Source of the DNA: Verrucomicrobiales bacterium
GTDB taxonomy: Bacteria; Verrucomicrobiota; Verrucomicrobiia; Verrucomicrobiales; DEV007
Length of the DNA stretch: 64,000 nt
Reading direction: 5' to 3'
NCBI GenBank assembly: GCA_016795385.1
Contig: JAEUHI010000005.1
Location: 1 to 64,000, forward strand
Part shown: piece by piece, positions 43,627-52,600 of the stretch
How positions within the stretch are numbered: the first letter of the stretch is position 1
Layout: each line of letters opens with the position of its first letter
Notes under the pieces: model-generated
Told to the model about the DNA's origin: nothing
Databases searched by the model: none
What the model saw: the letters and a program-made list of their open reading frames with translations, nothing else
Translations under genes and position numbers: made by a program

Positions 43627-45204
43627 ATGACGACTCCCACTCCTCCCTCGCGCCGCGGCGCCCATGCCGCCCTCCTTGCCGCCTTCCTCGGATGGCTCTT
43701 CGATGGATTTGAGATGGGCCTCTTCCCACTGATCGGGCGTCCTGCCCTGCAGGATCTCCTGCCCGGGTCGACCCCGGCGGAACAGGGCCAGTGGTTCACC
43801 ATCATCATCGCCGTCTTCCTCGTCGGCGCGGCCACGGGTGGCGTGCTCTTCGGCTGGCTCGGGGACAAATTGGGACGGGTCAAGGCGATGGCCCTCGCGA
43901 TCGCCACCTTCGCGATCTTCACCGGTCTCTGCGGTTTCGTCACGGAAGCCTGGCAGTTCGCGGCCCTGCGCTTCATCGCCTCGCTCGGGATGGGCGGCGA
44001 ATGGGCTCTCGGCGTCGCCCTCGTCAACGAGGTCTGGGGCTCGAAAAACCGTGCCTGGGTCGCGGGCATGATCGGGGCGGCGGCGAACATCGGCTTCCTC
44101 CTCACCGGTCTGCTCAGCCTTTACTTGAACGCCAGCCTCGAAACCATCGCCGGCTGGATGCAGGCGGTCGGTATCAGTGAGGAGACCGCCAATTACCTGC
44201 TGCACAACCGCGGCTGGCGTTTCCTCGCGATCAGCGGCACCTTCCCCGCGGTGATCGTGTTTTTCATCCGGCTCTTCGTGCCGGAATCGCACAAGTGGGA
44301 GGAGGAAAAAGCCTCGGGCAGCACCTCGCACTGGGCGACGAAGGATCTCATCGGCGTGCTCGTCGCGGCCGTGGTGGTGCTCGGGATCATCGCGCTGTGG
44401 TCGCCGGCCCTCTTCGCGAAGGTGGGCAATCTCGTCGCCATCCCCGCCACCCTCCTCGGAATGGCGGTGGTGCTCTGGGGATACCTCCTGCCGGTGCGCC
44501 GCTACCTCAGCCGCGCCCACGGCAGCGGCAAGGTGGAGTCGCACGAGCGTTCGACGGTGATGCGCAACCTCCTCTTTGGCACCGCCCTCGCCTCCGTCGC
44601 TCTCATGGGCACGTGGGGATCGACGCAGCAGGCGGCGAAATGGGCTTCGTTCCTCTCGCCCAACGGCACGGCGGCGAACTTGATCGAATACGTCGTCATC
44701 TCCACGGCCCTCGGCGCGATCCTCTTTTCGGTGATCGCCCCGCTCGTCGCCGACCGGCTCGGGCGACGGCTTACCTACTTCATCCTCTGCTTCCTCGCCT
44801 TGGTCTCCGCAGTCGTCTTTTTCCAATCGAATCATTCCTTCGAGGGCACCGAGGTGCCGACGCGCGTGTTCGTCACGGCCTTCTTCCTCGGCGGCCTCAC
44901 CGCGACCTTCTACGGCTTCTTCCCGCTCTATTTCCCCGAACTCTTCCCGACCTCGGTGCGGGCGACGGGACAGGGCTTCTGCTTCAACTTCGGACGCATC
45001 ATCGCGGCGATCGGTTCGTTGCAATTCGTGAACCTGCTCGCGCTCTTCGGATCGGGCAAGGCACTCGCGCTGGAGGGCGAAGCCAAACGGCTCATGCAGC
45101 TGCAGATCGAGGCGAATGCCTTCACGACGCTCTCGTGCATCTACCTCGTCGGGATGATCATCGTGTGGTTCGCTCCCGAGACGAAGGGACACAAACTGCG
45201 CTGA
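43627..45204 (+). CDS. MFS transporter
   Basis: This 525-residue protein has 12 predicted membrane segments. Major-facilitator motif A occurs in GWLGDKLGRVKAMA after helix 2 and again in ADRLGRRLTY in the second half, and LFPTSVRATGQGFCFNFGR is typical of the aromatic-acid/sugar-acid symporter branch. The central loop carries PESHKWEEEKA. Substrate is probably an organic acid or sugar acid but is not defined by sequence alone. Start ATG 43627 was chosen. The 275-bp region upstream shows no gene. Confidence 0.88.
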   Translation: MTTPTPPSRRGAHAALLAAFLGWLFDGFEMGLFPLIGRPALQDLLPGSTPAEQGQWFTIIIAVFLVGAATGGVLFGWLGDKLGRVKAMALAIATFAIFTGLCGFVTEAWQFAALRFIASLGMGGEWALGVALVNEVWGSKNRAWVAGMIGAAANIGFLLTGLLSLYLNASLETIAGWMQAVGISEETANYLLHNRGWRFLAISGTFPAVIVFFIRLFVPESHKWEEEKASGSTSHWATKDLIGVLVAAVVVLGIIALWSPALFAKVGNLVAIPATLLGMAVVLWGYLLPVRRYLSRAHGSGKVESHERSTVMRNLLFGTALASVALMGTWGSTQQAAKWASFLSPNGTAANLIEYVVISTALGAILFSVIAPLVADRLGRRLTYFILCFLALVSAVVFFQSNHSFEGTEVPTRVFVTAFFLGGLTATFYGFFPLYFPELFPTSVRATGQGFCFNFGRIIAAIGSLQFVNLLALFGSGKALALEGEAKRLMQLQIEANAFTTLSCIYLVGMIIVWFAPETKGHKLR

Positions 45205-45253
45205 GCCGCTGCAATTCCCGCACCTGCCATCGGTAGCGGGAGTTTCCATGCCT

Positions 45254-45271
45254 GACTCCCCCTCCGGAGTC
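45254..45271 (+). terminator. Probable terminator hairpin after the MFS gene
   Basis: GACTCC (45254-45259) and GGAGTC (45266-45271) form a 6-bp stem with a 6-nt loop 50 bp past the MFS stop, followed by GGGAAAAACTTTT. It is weak but reasonably placed. Confidence 0.4.
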
Positions 45272-45343
45272 GGGAAAAACTTTTGGAAAAGATCCGACTG
45301 AAGATCATCGTAGGGTCGTCAGATCCCCCGTGGTCTTGACGAC

Positions 45344-46801
45344 ATGATCGATCGCTCCCGTCCCGCCTTCCACCGGCACCTGCGTTTCGCGTGGCTCTAC
45401 GCCGTCGCGACCGCCCTTGTTGTCTCCATGGCAGGACCGGACACCGGCTTTGCCGAAGGCTTTTTCCAGAAACGCTCGGAGCGTCAGGCAAAGATCGCCA
45501 AGCCACCGAAGCCGAAACCCTTCCAATCGATCTTCGGTCCAAAGAAATCCGAGCCGGTGCGGGCGATCCCCATCGAGACGCCCGCGCCGGTCCTTCCAGC
45601 CCCGGTCGCGACGGCACCTTTTTCCGCCGGTGCCTTGTCCGCCATTCCCCGGACCCGGCCCGACCAGCTCCGCGTCTTCGTCCTCGGAGATTCCCAGAGC
45701 CTCCTGCCCTTCGGCAGTGAATTGCAAAAGACCCTCGTCGCGGCGGGTCACGAGGTGCTCTTCCACGGAGTCAAAAACGGCACGCCCTATTTCTGGCAGG
45801 GCAAGTGGACGTCGCCCGTGCTGACCCGTGTCTTCGAGCCCGCCGCCGTCCCCGAGGCCTGCGGGCGCTGGAGCGAAGTCTCGATGGTGCCCCGATCCAT
45901 CACCGAGTATGTCGCGACCTACGATCCCGATGTCTTCATCATCCAGGCGGGCACCAACTTCGAGGAAGATCTCGCGAGCGATTACACCGCCGGCATCCTC
46001 GGGCTCATCGATACGAGCCTTCGCGAAGCGACCAGCCGCGGCGCCAAGGTGCTCTGGATCGGGCCGCCCGATGCCCGCGACGATGTCAAAGACACCGCCT
46101 ACCAGGATCGGGCGGTGACGACTCTACGCGCCGCCCTCACCACGATCGGTGCGGCGCAGGGCTCCGATCCGTTCTTTGACAGCCGTCCTGTCTGCCCCAT
46201 CCCCGAGGGTACTCCCGGCGATGGCGAACATCCCACGGACGAGGCCGGCAAGGCGTGGGGGATCGCGGCAGGGCAATGGGCGGCGGCTCAGATCGAGCAA
46301 TGGCGGCACCACGGCCGGCTCCAGCGCGCCGCGCCTGCGGTCGCGCCGGCCTCCTCCATGACCTCGCTTTCGAGCGCTCCGCCGGCCGCGGTCACGCCGG
46401 CCCGCAGCTTTGAAGCCGAGTTCGAACTCGTCGCCAAATCGGATCCGGGCGACATCTCCACCCTTCCCTACACCGACGCCTTCTCCGTCTATCGTTACCG
46501 GCTCCGCCAGCCCACCGTCTACCTGCCCCAACTCCTCGAATTCGGATTGCCGGTCGATCTTTCCAAGGGCGAGCCTTCCATCTACGTCCTGCATTGGGCG
46601 GTGCACAACGACGGCCGCGGCCCGCGCGCCACGAAGGTCACTTCGCGCCAGGTGGGCGAAACCTATGCGATGCGGATCTGCCCCCTCTCCGAACATCCCC
46701 TCGGCAAACCGGTCGGCACGATGACGCAGTTCAACGATTTCAACGACCTCCTCGCCCCGATGTTCGTCGCGACGAATCTGGCCGAAGAACGTGCCTTTTG
46801 A
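45344..46801 (+). CDS. SGNH-hydrolase-type secreted esterase-like protein
   Basis: This 485-residue protein has a hydrophobic N-terminal signal or anchor (about residues 14-32) and a basic Pro/Lys linker. An SGNH domain follows with VLGDSQSLLPFG (nucleophile Ser117), QAGTNFEED (block with Asn) and DGEHPTDEAG (Asp-x2-His pair), enough for a catalytic triad. The last 120 residues are a separate domain without a name. An exported esterase or O-acetyl-transfer/hydrolysis role is likely. The stop codon abuts the stop of the convergent gene at 46802. Confidence 0.82.
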   Translation: MIDRSRPAFHRHLRFAWLYAVATALVVSMAGPDTGFAEGFFQKRSERQAKIAKPPKPKPFQSIFGPKKSEPVRAIPIETPAPVLPAPVATAPFSAGALSAIPRTRPDQLRVFVLGDSQSLLPFGSELQKTLVAAGHEVLFHGVKNGTPYFWQGKWTSPVLTRVFEPAAVPEACGRWSEVSMVPRSITEYVATYDPDVFIIQAGTNFEEDLASDYTAGILGLIDTSLREATSRGAKVLWIGPPDARDDVKDTAYQDRAVTTLRAALTTIGAAQGSDPFFDSRPVCPIPEGTPGDGEHPTDEAGKAWGIAAGQWAAAQIEQWRHHGRLQRAAPAVAPASSMTSLSSAPPAAVTPARSFEAEFELVAKSDPGDISTLPYTDAFSVYRYRLRQPTVYLPQLLEFGLPVDLSKGEPSIYVLHWAVHNDGRGPRATKVTSRQVGETYAMRICPLSEHPLGKPVGTMTQFNDFNDLLAPMFVATNLAEERAF

Positions 46802-47263
46802 TCAGGCGGAGGTTCCCTCCCCGGAGTCCATGCGGCGCAGCTCTTCGAAGAGCAAGTCGGCGCTCAGAACCTCGTCGATGAGATGGCAATGCCATTTCGC
46901 GGGATCGTCCGCCGACTCCAGCGGCCCCTTCGCGGCGAGGGTGAACCAGTCGGCCGACTCGCGTCCCGGCAGGGTGGTGCGGCATTCAACAAACCAGACC
47001 GGCCCCGTCGACCGCTCGATTTGCACCGCGGCTCCCCACCCGAGCGGGGCCCGTCCCAAGGTGGCTTCGGCGAGGGCCAGCAAGGGAGCCGCGAGATCCT
47101 CGTTCAGCGCGAGCGGCCAATGCAGCCGCGCTTCGCGCCTCTTTCCGACCCAGGCTCGCAGGCCCCGCTCGCGCCGGGAATCACGGTAGAGAAATCCCGC
47201 GAGCAAGGCCGCGAGGATCAAGGCCCCGATGAGGATGCGGGAGAGCGTCGGGAGGTGATCCAT
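46802..47263 (-). CDS. Membrane-anchored protein of unknown function
   Basis: This 153-residue protein has a single hydrophobic helix (about residues 7-26) and a basic start, with a mixed alpha/beta domain behind it. No family is recognised. It is the last gene of a three-gene minus-strand operon (48614 to 46802) and its stop directly touches the stop of the SGNH gene, leaving no intergenic DNA. Confidence 0.65.
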   Translation of the reverse strand: MDHLPTLSRILIGALILAALLAGFLYRDSRRERGLRAWVGKRREARLHWPLALNEDLAAPLLALAEATLGRAPLGWGAAVQIERSTGPVWFVECRTTLPGRESADWFTLAAKGPLESADDPAKWHCHLIDEVLSADLLFEELRRMDSGEGTSA

Positions 47264-47283
47264 GGCGCGTGTGGGGAGGAATG

Positions 47284-47889
47284 TCAGGGTTTTTTCACCA
47301 TCGCCGACGCGATCCTCGCGCGGAGCTCTTCATGGGCCGCGGCACGCTCCGACGCCTCGAGGAAGCGCAGCAGGAACGGCCGATCCTCGAAGCCGTGCGG
47401 CGACGAAGCCAGCCCATGCAGGTAGAGCAGCATCGCGGCACAGCCGATCGCGACGGGGCCCTCGCGATCGCGGGCGGCATCGAGGAGGGCTTCGATCACC
47501 GGAGCGGGATGAAACTCCTCGATCACGAGCAAGGCACCCGTCAGGCCATCGTGGATGCCCTTTTCCTTCAGAAGGGGCACGAGGACACCGCAGGCCTCCT
47601 CCTCGGTGAGGTGATCGGCGGCATGCATCACGAGAGCGAGCCGGATCGCGGGATCGCCGCCCTCATAGGCCTCGCGCAGCTTCTTCCGCGCCGCATCCGT
47701 TCCGAGCACCGCGAGCGCCTCGACGTCGCGCCAATCCTGCACCGCGCGGGAGAGGATGAGACTCTCGATCGCGGAACGTTCCGCGTCGGTCGCTTCATCG
47801 AGCAGACCCAATGCATAACCCTCGCCGTCGTGCCAGCGATCGTGGTTCATCACGAGGCTCTCGGAAAAACGCTCGAGGAGGTCGGACAT
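47284..47889 (-). CDS. HEAT-like repeat protein
   Basis: This 201-residue protein is predicted to consist almost wholly of paired helices with the spacing of HEAT/ARM-type repeats (AIRLALVMHAADHLTEEEAC, PVAIGCAAMLLYLHG). No catalytic motif or signal peptide is present, so it is a probable cytosolic adaptor. Its ATG at 47889 shares a base with the stop codon of the upstream gene, so the two are coupled in translation. Confidence 0.65.
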   Translation of the reverse strand: MSDLLERFSESLVMNHDRWHDGEGYALGLLDEATDAERSAIESLILSRAVQDWRDVEALAVLGTDAARKKLREAYEGGDPAIRLALVMHAADHLTEEEACGVLVPLLKEKGIHDGLTGALLVIEEFHPAPVIEALLDAARDREGPVAIGCAAMLLYLHGLASSPHGFEDRPFLLRFLEASERAAAHEELRARIASAMVKKP

Positions 47890-48614
47890 CACGGCTTGGG
47901 TTGTTTCACCACCCGGAAACGGAAAGAGGGTTTGGTCGGCGGCCAGACAGGGTCGCCTTCCCTCGGCTGGGGTTTCCAAGGGCTCCAGGTTTCGAACTCC
48001 GCGCCCGGACGCGAGGGCATGGGGACCATGAATTTCCCAAGATCCACCTCTCCGATCGATGCGTCGATGATCCGGTCGGGGCTGGAAGTGTACAAATCAA
48101 AGGTCGCCGGGACGATCCAGCGGCCCTCCTCCTCGCGCGCCTGATCCGGCCTCAGCTTCCCCCATTGCGACGATCGCCGCAGGCCACCCGCGACGACACC
48201 GAGCTCACAGCGCGGATCGCCGGCCATTTCCTTGGGAGAGGCCGCCCCCTCGGGGAGGCGGAATTCGACTTCGAGGATCAAATCCCGTCCGTCCCGCGTC
48301 GGCGGGATGTCCGCGGTGACACGGCTGAGCCCCATCGCCGCGCCCGCGATCACCACGACAAAAGCGAGCGCGAGCCCGAGCGTCTTCACGAAACCCGCCT
48401 CGCCACCCGCCGCGAGGATCCGCGCGATGACGAGGCCGGCAATGAAGAAAGCGATGCCTCCCAGCAAGGCCATGAGGACGATGAAGTAACCGAGATTGCC
48501 CTCGCGGGTGGAGATCTGATGCCAGCCACCGTGCAGGGAGGCGACCCAGCCCGCGGAAAACAGGCCCGCGATTCCGCTGAGGAATCCGACCAGGATCGAG
48601 AGCGGCCAATTCAT
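47889..48614 (-). CDS. Membrane protein, four predicted TM segments
   Basis: This protein of about 241 residues has hydrophobic segments at about residues 4-22, 32-50, 58-76 and 83-102 and a C-terminal domain of about 130 residues outside the membrane, rich in Pro/Arg. No family is recognised. ATG 48614 is preferred because it starts right before the first hydrophobic segment. An extension to 48713 is possible but not coding-like. The stop codon overlaps the next gene's start. Confidence 0.62.
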   Translation of the reverse strand: MNWPLSILVGFLSGIAGLFSAGWVASLHGGWHQISTREGNLGYFIVLMALLGGIAFFIAGLVIARILAAGGEAGFVKTLGLALAFVVVIAGAAMGLSRVTADIPPTRDGRDLILEVEFRLPEGAASPKEMAGDPRCELGVVAGGLRRSSQWGKLRPDQAREEEGRWIVPATFDLYTSSPDRIIDASIGEVDLGKFMVPMPSRPGAEFETWSPWKPQPREGDPVWPPTKPSFRFRVVKQPKP

Positions 48615-48760
48615 CGGCGACGGAGGAAGATGCGGTTCATCCTGACAGAGCCACCAAGGAGAACGATTCCCCCACTTTTTGTCGAGAGGGAAATTCGTCT
48701 TTTTCACGGCCATTGGTGCCGGATGGAATGGGCTATCTTCCCGGTCGTCCGATGATCTCC

Positions 48761-49615
48761 ATGAAAAACACCCTGCTCACCCTCGCCCTCGCTCTTTCCG
48801 CGCTCTCCGGCCTCCGCGCCGCGGAACCCATCCCCGACTCGCATCGCATCAACGGCGTCGCGATCGGCTGCCAGGCCTACACCTTCAACCGTTTCACCGC
48901 CTTCGAGGCCATCGAAAAAACCGCCGCCGCCGGCGCGAAGGTGATCGAGTTTTATCCCGGCCAGAAACTCTCCCCGGCCGAGCCCGAGACCAAGCTCGAT
49001 CACAACGCCTCCGCCGAAACCCTCGCGAAGGTGAAGGCCAAACTCGCCGAGCACGGCATCATGGCGGTGGCCTACGGCGTCGTCGGTCTGAGCAAAGATG
49101 AAGCCGAGTGCCGCAAGGTCTTCGAATTCTGCAAGACGATGGGCATCCGCGTCATCAACACCGAATCGACCGACGCCCTCGACACCTTCGAGAAGCTCGT
49201 GAAGGAATACGACATCATGGTCGGCTTCCACAACCACCCGCGCCGCGAGAACGATCCCAACTACAAGGTGTGGGATCCGAACTACATCTTGGAGCTCGTG
49301 AAGGACCGCGATCCCCGCATCGGAGCCTGTGCCGACACCGGCCACTGGATGCGCAGCGATCTCAAGCCGGTCGATTGCCTCCGCATCCTCAAGGGGCGCA
49401 TCGTCAGCAGCCACCTGAAAGATCTCAACGGCTTCGGCAAAGGCGTGCACGACGTGCCCTACGGCACCGGTGCCGCCGACATGCCCGCGATCCTCGCCGA
49501 GCTGAAGGCCCAGGGTTTCTCCGGTCCCGCCTCGATCGAATACGAGCACAACTGGGAAAACTCCCTCCCCGAGGTGACGCAGTGCATCGATTTCATCAAG
49601 GCGTGGAAACCGTGA
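48761..49615 (+). CDS. Secreted sugar-phosphate-isomerase/epimerase-like protein
   Basis: This protein of about 284 residues has a signal peptide (cleaved near LRAAE) and an AP-endonuclease-2-type TIM barrel of the sugar isomerase/epimerase family. The metal-binding blocks are KVIEFYPG, MVGFHNHP, RIGACADTGHW, SSHLKDLNG and SIEYEHNW. Exported homologues are numerous in PVC bacteria, often near Gfo/Idh oxidoreductases such as the one at 40727, and likely act on sugars in the periplasm. It ends 16 bp from the convergent giant exoprotein gene. ATG 48752 is an alternative start. Confidence 0.87.
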   Translation: MKNTLLTLALALSALSGLRAAEPIPDSHRINGVAIGCQAYTFNRFTAFEAIEKTAAAGAKVIEFYPGQKLSPAEPETKLDHNASAETLAKVKAKLAEHGIMAVAYGVVGLSKDEAECRKVFEFCKTMGIRVINTESTDALDTFEKLVKEYDIMVGFHNHPRRENDPNYKVWDPNYILELVKDRDPRIGACADTGHWMRSDLKPVDCLRILKGRIVSSHLKDLNGFGKGVHDVPYGTGAADMPAILAELKAQGFSGPASIEYEHNWENSLPEVTQCIDFIKAWKP

Positions 49616-49631
49616 GCTCCCTCACCCCTTC

Positions 49632-52600
49632 TCAAGGCACGGTCGGGAATCCATCCAGATCGAAGGCGCTCTCGCCACCGGTCTGATACTGATCGAAGTT
49701 CTCGTAAAGAATGCGGAAGTCGCCCATGCGGGAGAACGCCTTCTCGTGATCGCGCAGCCAGTTCTCGAGGATGTCGTCGTCACCCATTTCGCGCATCATG
49801 TCGCCGAAGGGGTCGACGGGATCCACGGGCAGCCCCGGCGTTCCGGGACCACCGCCACCGCCATTCCCTCCCGGTCCACCATCGGTCGGAGGAGGGATGA
49901 CGGGCGAGAGCCCCGCGCCGGCGACGATCGTGATGGTGTCGTAGTAGAAGGCGAATCCCGCCGCATTCGCCGGAGCCGGTCCGCTGTCGAAGACGCCCGC
50001 GTGCTCGGCCGGTGAGCCGGGGACATCGCCGAGGAGATGGATCGCGTATTCGTCGTCGCGCTGGTGATCGTAGGGATCGGGCGCGGCACCCGCGTAGGAC
50101 TGGCCATTCACGATCGCTCGCGCGGCGATCCGATTGTTCCCCCGCTGCGCAAGGTAAAAGCGCAGTTCGTCGGCACCGCTGAATTCGCTCGCGGCGTTCG
50201 CGGTCAAGGTTCCCGCGAGAGGATCGGCAGGGGCGCCCGCGCCGGCGGCGATCTGGGTGATGCCGCCGCTCACGACCGCCGAGCTGGCCGCGTTCAAGTG
50301 GCCGATCATCGCATCGGTGAGGCTTAGATTGGCAAAGGCCGCCACCCGGAGATCGCCGGTGATCTCCGCCACCTCGACGACTCCGGCCAGCGGCGGGAGG
50401 AAGTCGTGTCCGTGTCCGATCTTCGCATAGGCACCACCACTCGTCGCGGTCGCGGCGAGCGTGATGTCGCCCCCGGAGGTGACGGCGATGTCACCACGCA
50501 TCTTGGAATTCGTCGATCCGCCGAGGTTTCCGATCTGGGCCTGGGTGAACAGGCCGCTGCCGCCGGTGATCCCGATATCGCCAAGCACCTCGATCGAGAG
50601 ATCGCCACTGGTGAGAATCCCTCCCGAGGCATAACCTCCGTGACCGACCTGAACACTGGCATTTTTCCCCGAGCCACCTGTGAGGACGAGGTCTCCCGTC
50701 GCCCCGATCGTGAGAGCCTGGTCATCGACGGACCCACCGAAAATGTAGCCCCCGTGACCGATCTGGCTACCGGTCGCGAGGCCGCTGCCGCCAAAGAGGC
50801 GGACATCACGCGCGGTGACGGCGAGGGTTCCCACGACCGTTCCGGAAGCCTGGCGCCCGCCATGCCCGATCTGGGCCGAGCTGCCGGTGTCGGATCCCCC
50901 CTCGAGGAGGAGATCACCCGGTGTCGTCACTTCGATCGCACCGGAGGAACTGCCACCCGCACCCACGCCTCCATGGCCGAGCTGCGCGCCGGCGTCGCCA
51001 CCGGCCCCGCCTTTCAGCGAAATGGCGCCGCCCGCATCCACCAGAACCGAGCCCGATCGTGTGCCGCCCGACAAGTCACCTCCATGACCGATCCGCACGG
51101 AGGCCCGCATCCCCGCGCCACCGGTGAGATTGATCGCATCGCCCACCGTCACCTCGATCGCCCCCGAAGCGAGGCTGCCTCCCGCTCCGGCGATGTGTCC
51201 GCCGTGTCCGATCTGCACGAAACTTTCCAGGGTGCCGCCCGCTTTTCCGAACAGATCACCCCCTGCTGAAAGGAGAATGTCACCCGAGAAGACCGATCCC
51301 GTGGTGGTGTCGCGTTCGCCGCCGTGTCCGATTTTGGCAAACGAGGCGAAGCCTGTTTGATCCACGCCGGTGAAGGTCATGCCCGTTGCCGCGGTGCCGA
51401 CCGCAAAATGATTCGCTTCGAGCGAGATGTCGCCCAGAGCCTCCACCCGGATGCGACCGGTCGCGGCCGCGTTCGCCGCGGTGCCTCCGTCGGCGCGGTT
51501 GTATCCGATCTGCGAATACTTGCCGGCCCCGGTATCGACACCGCCGGTGAGGGCCGATCCCCAGACGTTCACGTCGTGGGCAGCGACATTCGTCTGTCCG
51601 GCACGGCTGCCCACGGCCACGGAGCGATCGGCAGCGGCGAGGTCGGCGCCCGCTCCGATCCAGACGCTGCCCTGTCCCTTGCCATAAGCCCCGCTCGTCC
51701 CAAACCATCCGGCGTCGGCGTCCACGTCGCGGATCCAGTACTCGCGATAGAGCGGCGCTCCGGCATTCGTCGGCAAGAGGTCGCCGGAGGCATGGAGCGG
51801 GGCGATCGACGGATCCCACCCGGCGATCACGTTCACGTCGCCGCTTCCCTGATTGAGCACGTCGTCGAGAAGGTAAACGTCGGAGTGCGAGAGCAGGTTC
51901 AGATCGAAAGCCGAGTTACCGACGAGGCGGGAGTTGATTTCCAGCCCCTCGCTCCCGGTCGCGACGAGGCTGAGATGACCCGCCGCGAGATGGGGTTGCA
52001 AAACCGAGCCGAGGAAGGGATCGAGACGGAAAAGTCCCCCGCCCGAATCCCCCGAAGCGGCATCGAGCGACCGCGCGCGGATGGTGACGTCGGCGTTGGC
52101 GATCCCTCCGCTGGTGCTGGTGCGATGGCCGATCCACGTCGGCAACGCGCCCACCAGCGAGATCTCACCGGCGACATCGACGAGGATGTCTCCCTGACGA
52201 AGACCCACGGTCAGGGCGGGCGCGCCGTGGCCGATGTAGACCCCGCCGCCATCGACGGGATTCACCGGTGCGAGGGAGGAATCCAGTTCGAGGCTGCCCT
52301 CGCGCGAGACCACCTCGATGACCTCACCCGCCAAGCCCATTGCCCCGCTCGAGAGGTATCCGCCATGGCCGATCAAGACGGCGGAGTGACGCGCCGTGCC
52401 GGCGCGGAGGACGATGTCTGATTGGGCCGACACCCGCACCGACCCGCTCAAGCCCGCGCCGCTGATGTTGTAGCCGCCATGGCCGATCTGGGCGCCATGA
52501 AGACGAATGTCGGGCGGCGTGTCGGCGGCGGTCGTACCGGCGATGCCGTTGCCCCCTTGGATGGTGATGCCGCCGCGGACGACCTCGACGCTGACATCAC

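Noticed and set aside
43348..45249. A 633-codon minus-strand frame opposite the MFS gene
   Set aside because: Extremely charged composition with no domain, caused by reading membrane codons in reverse.
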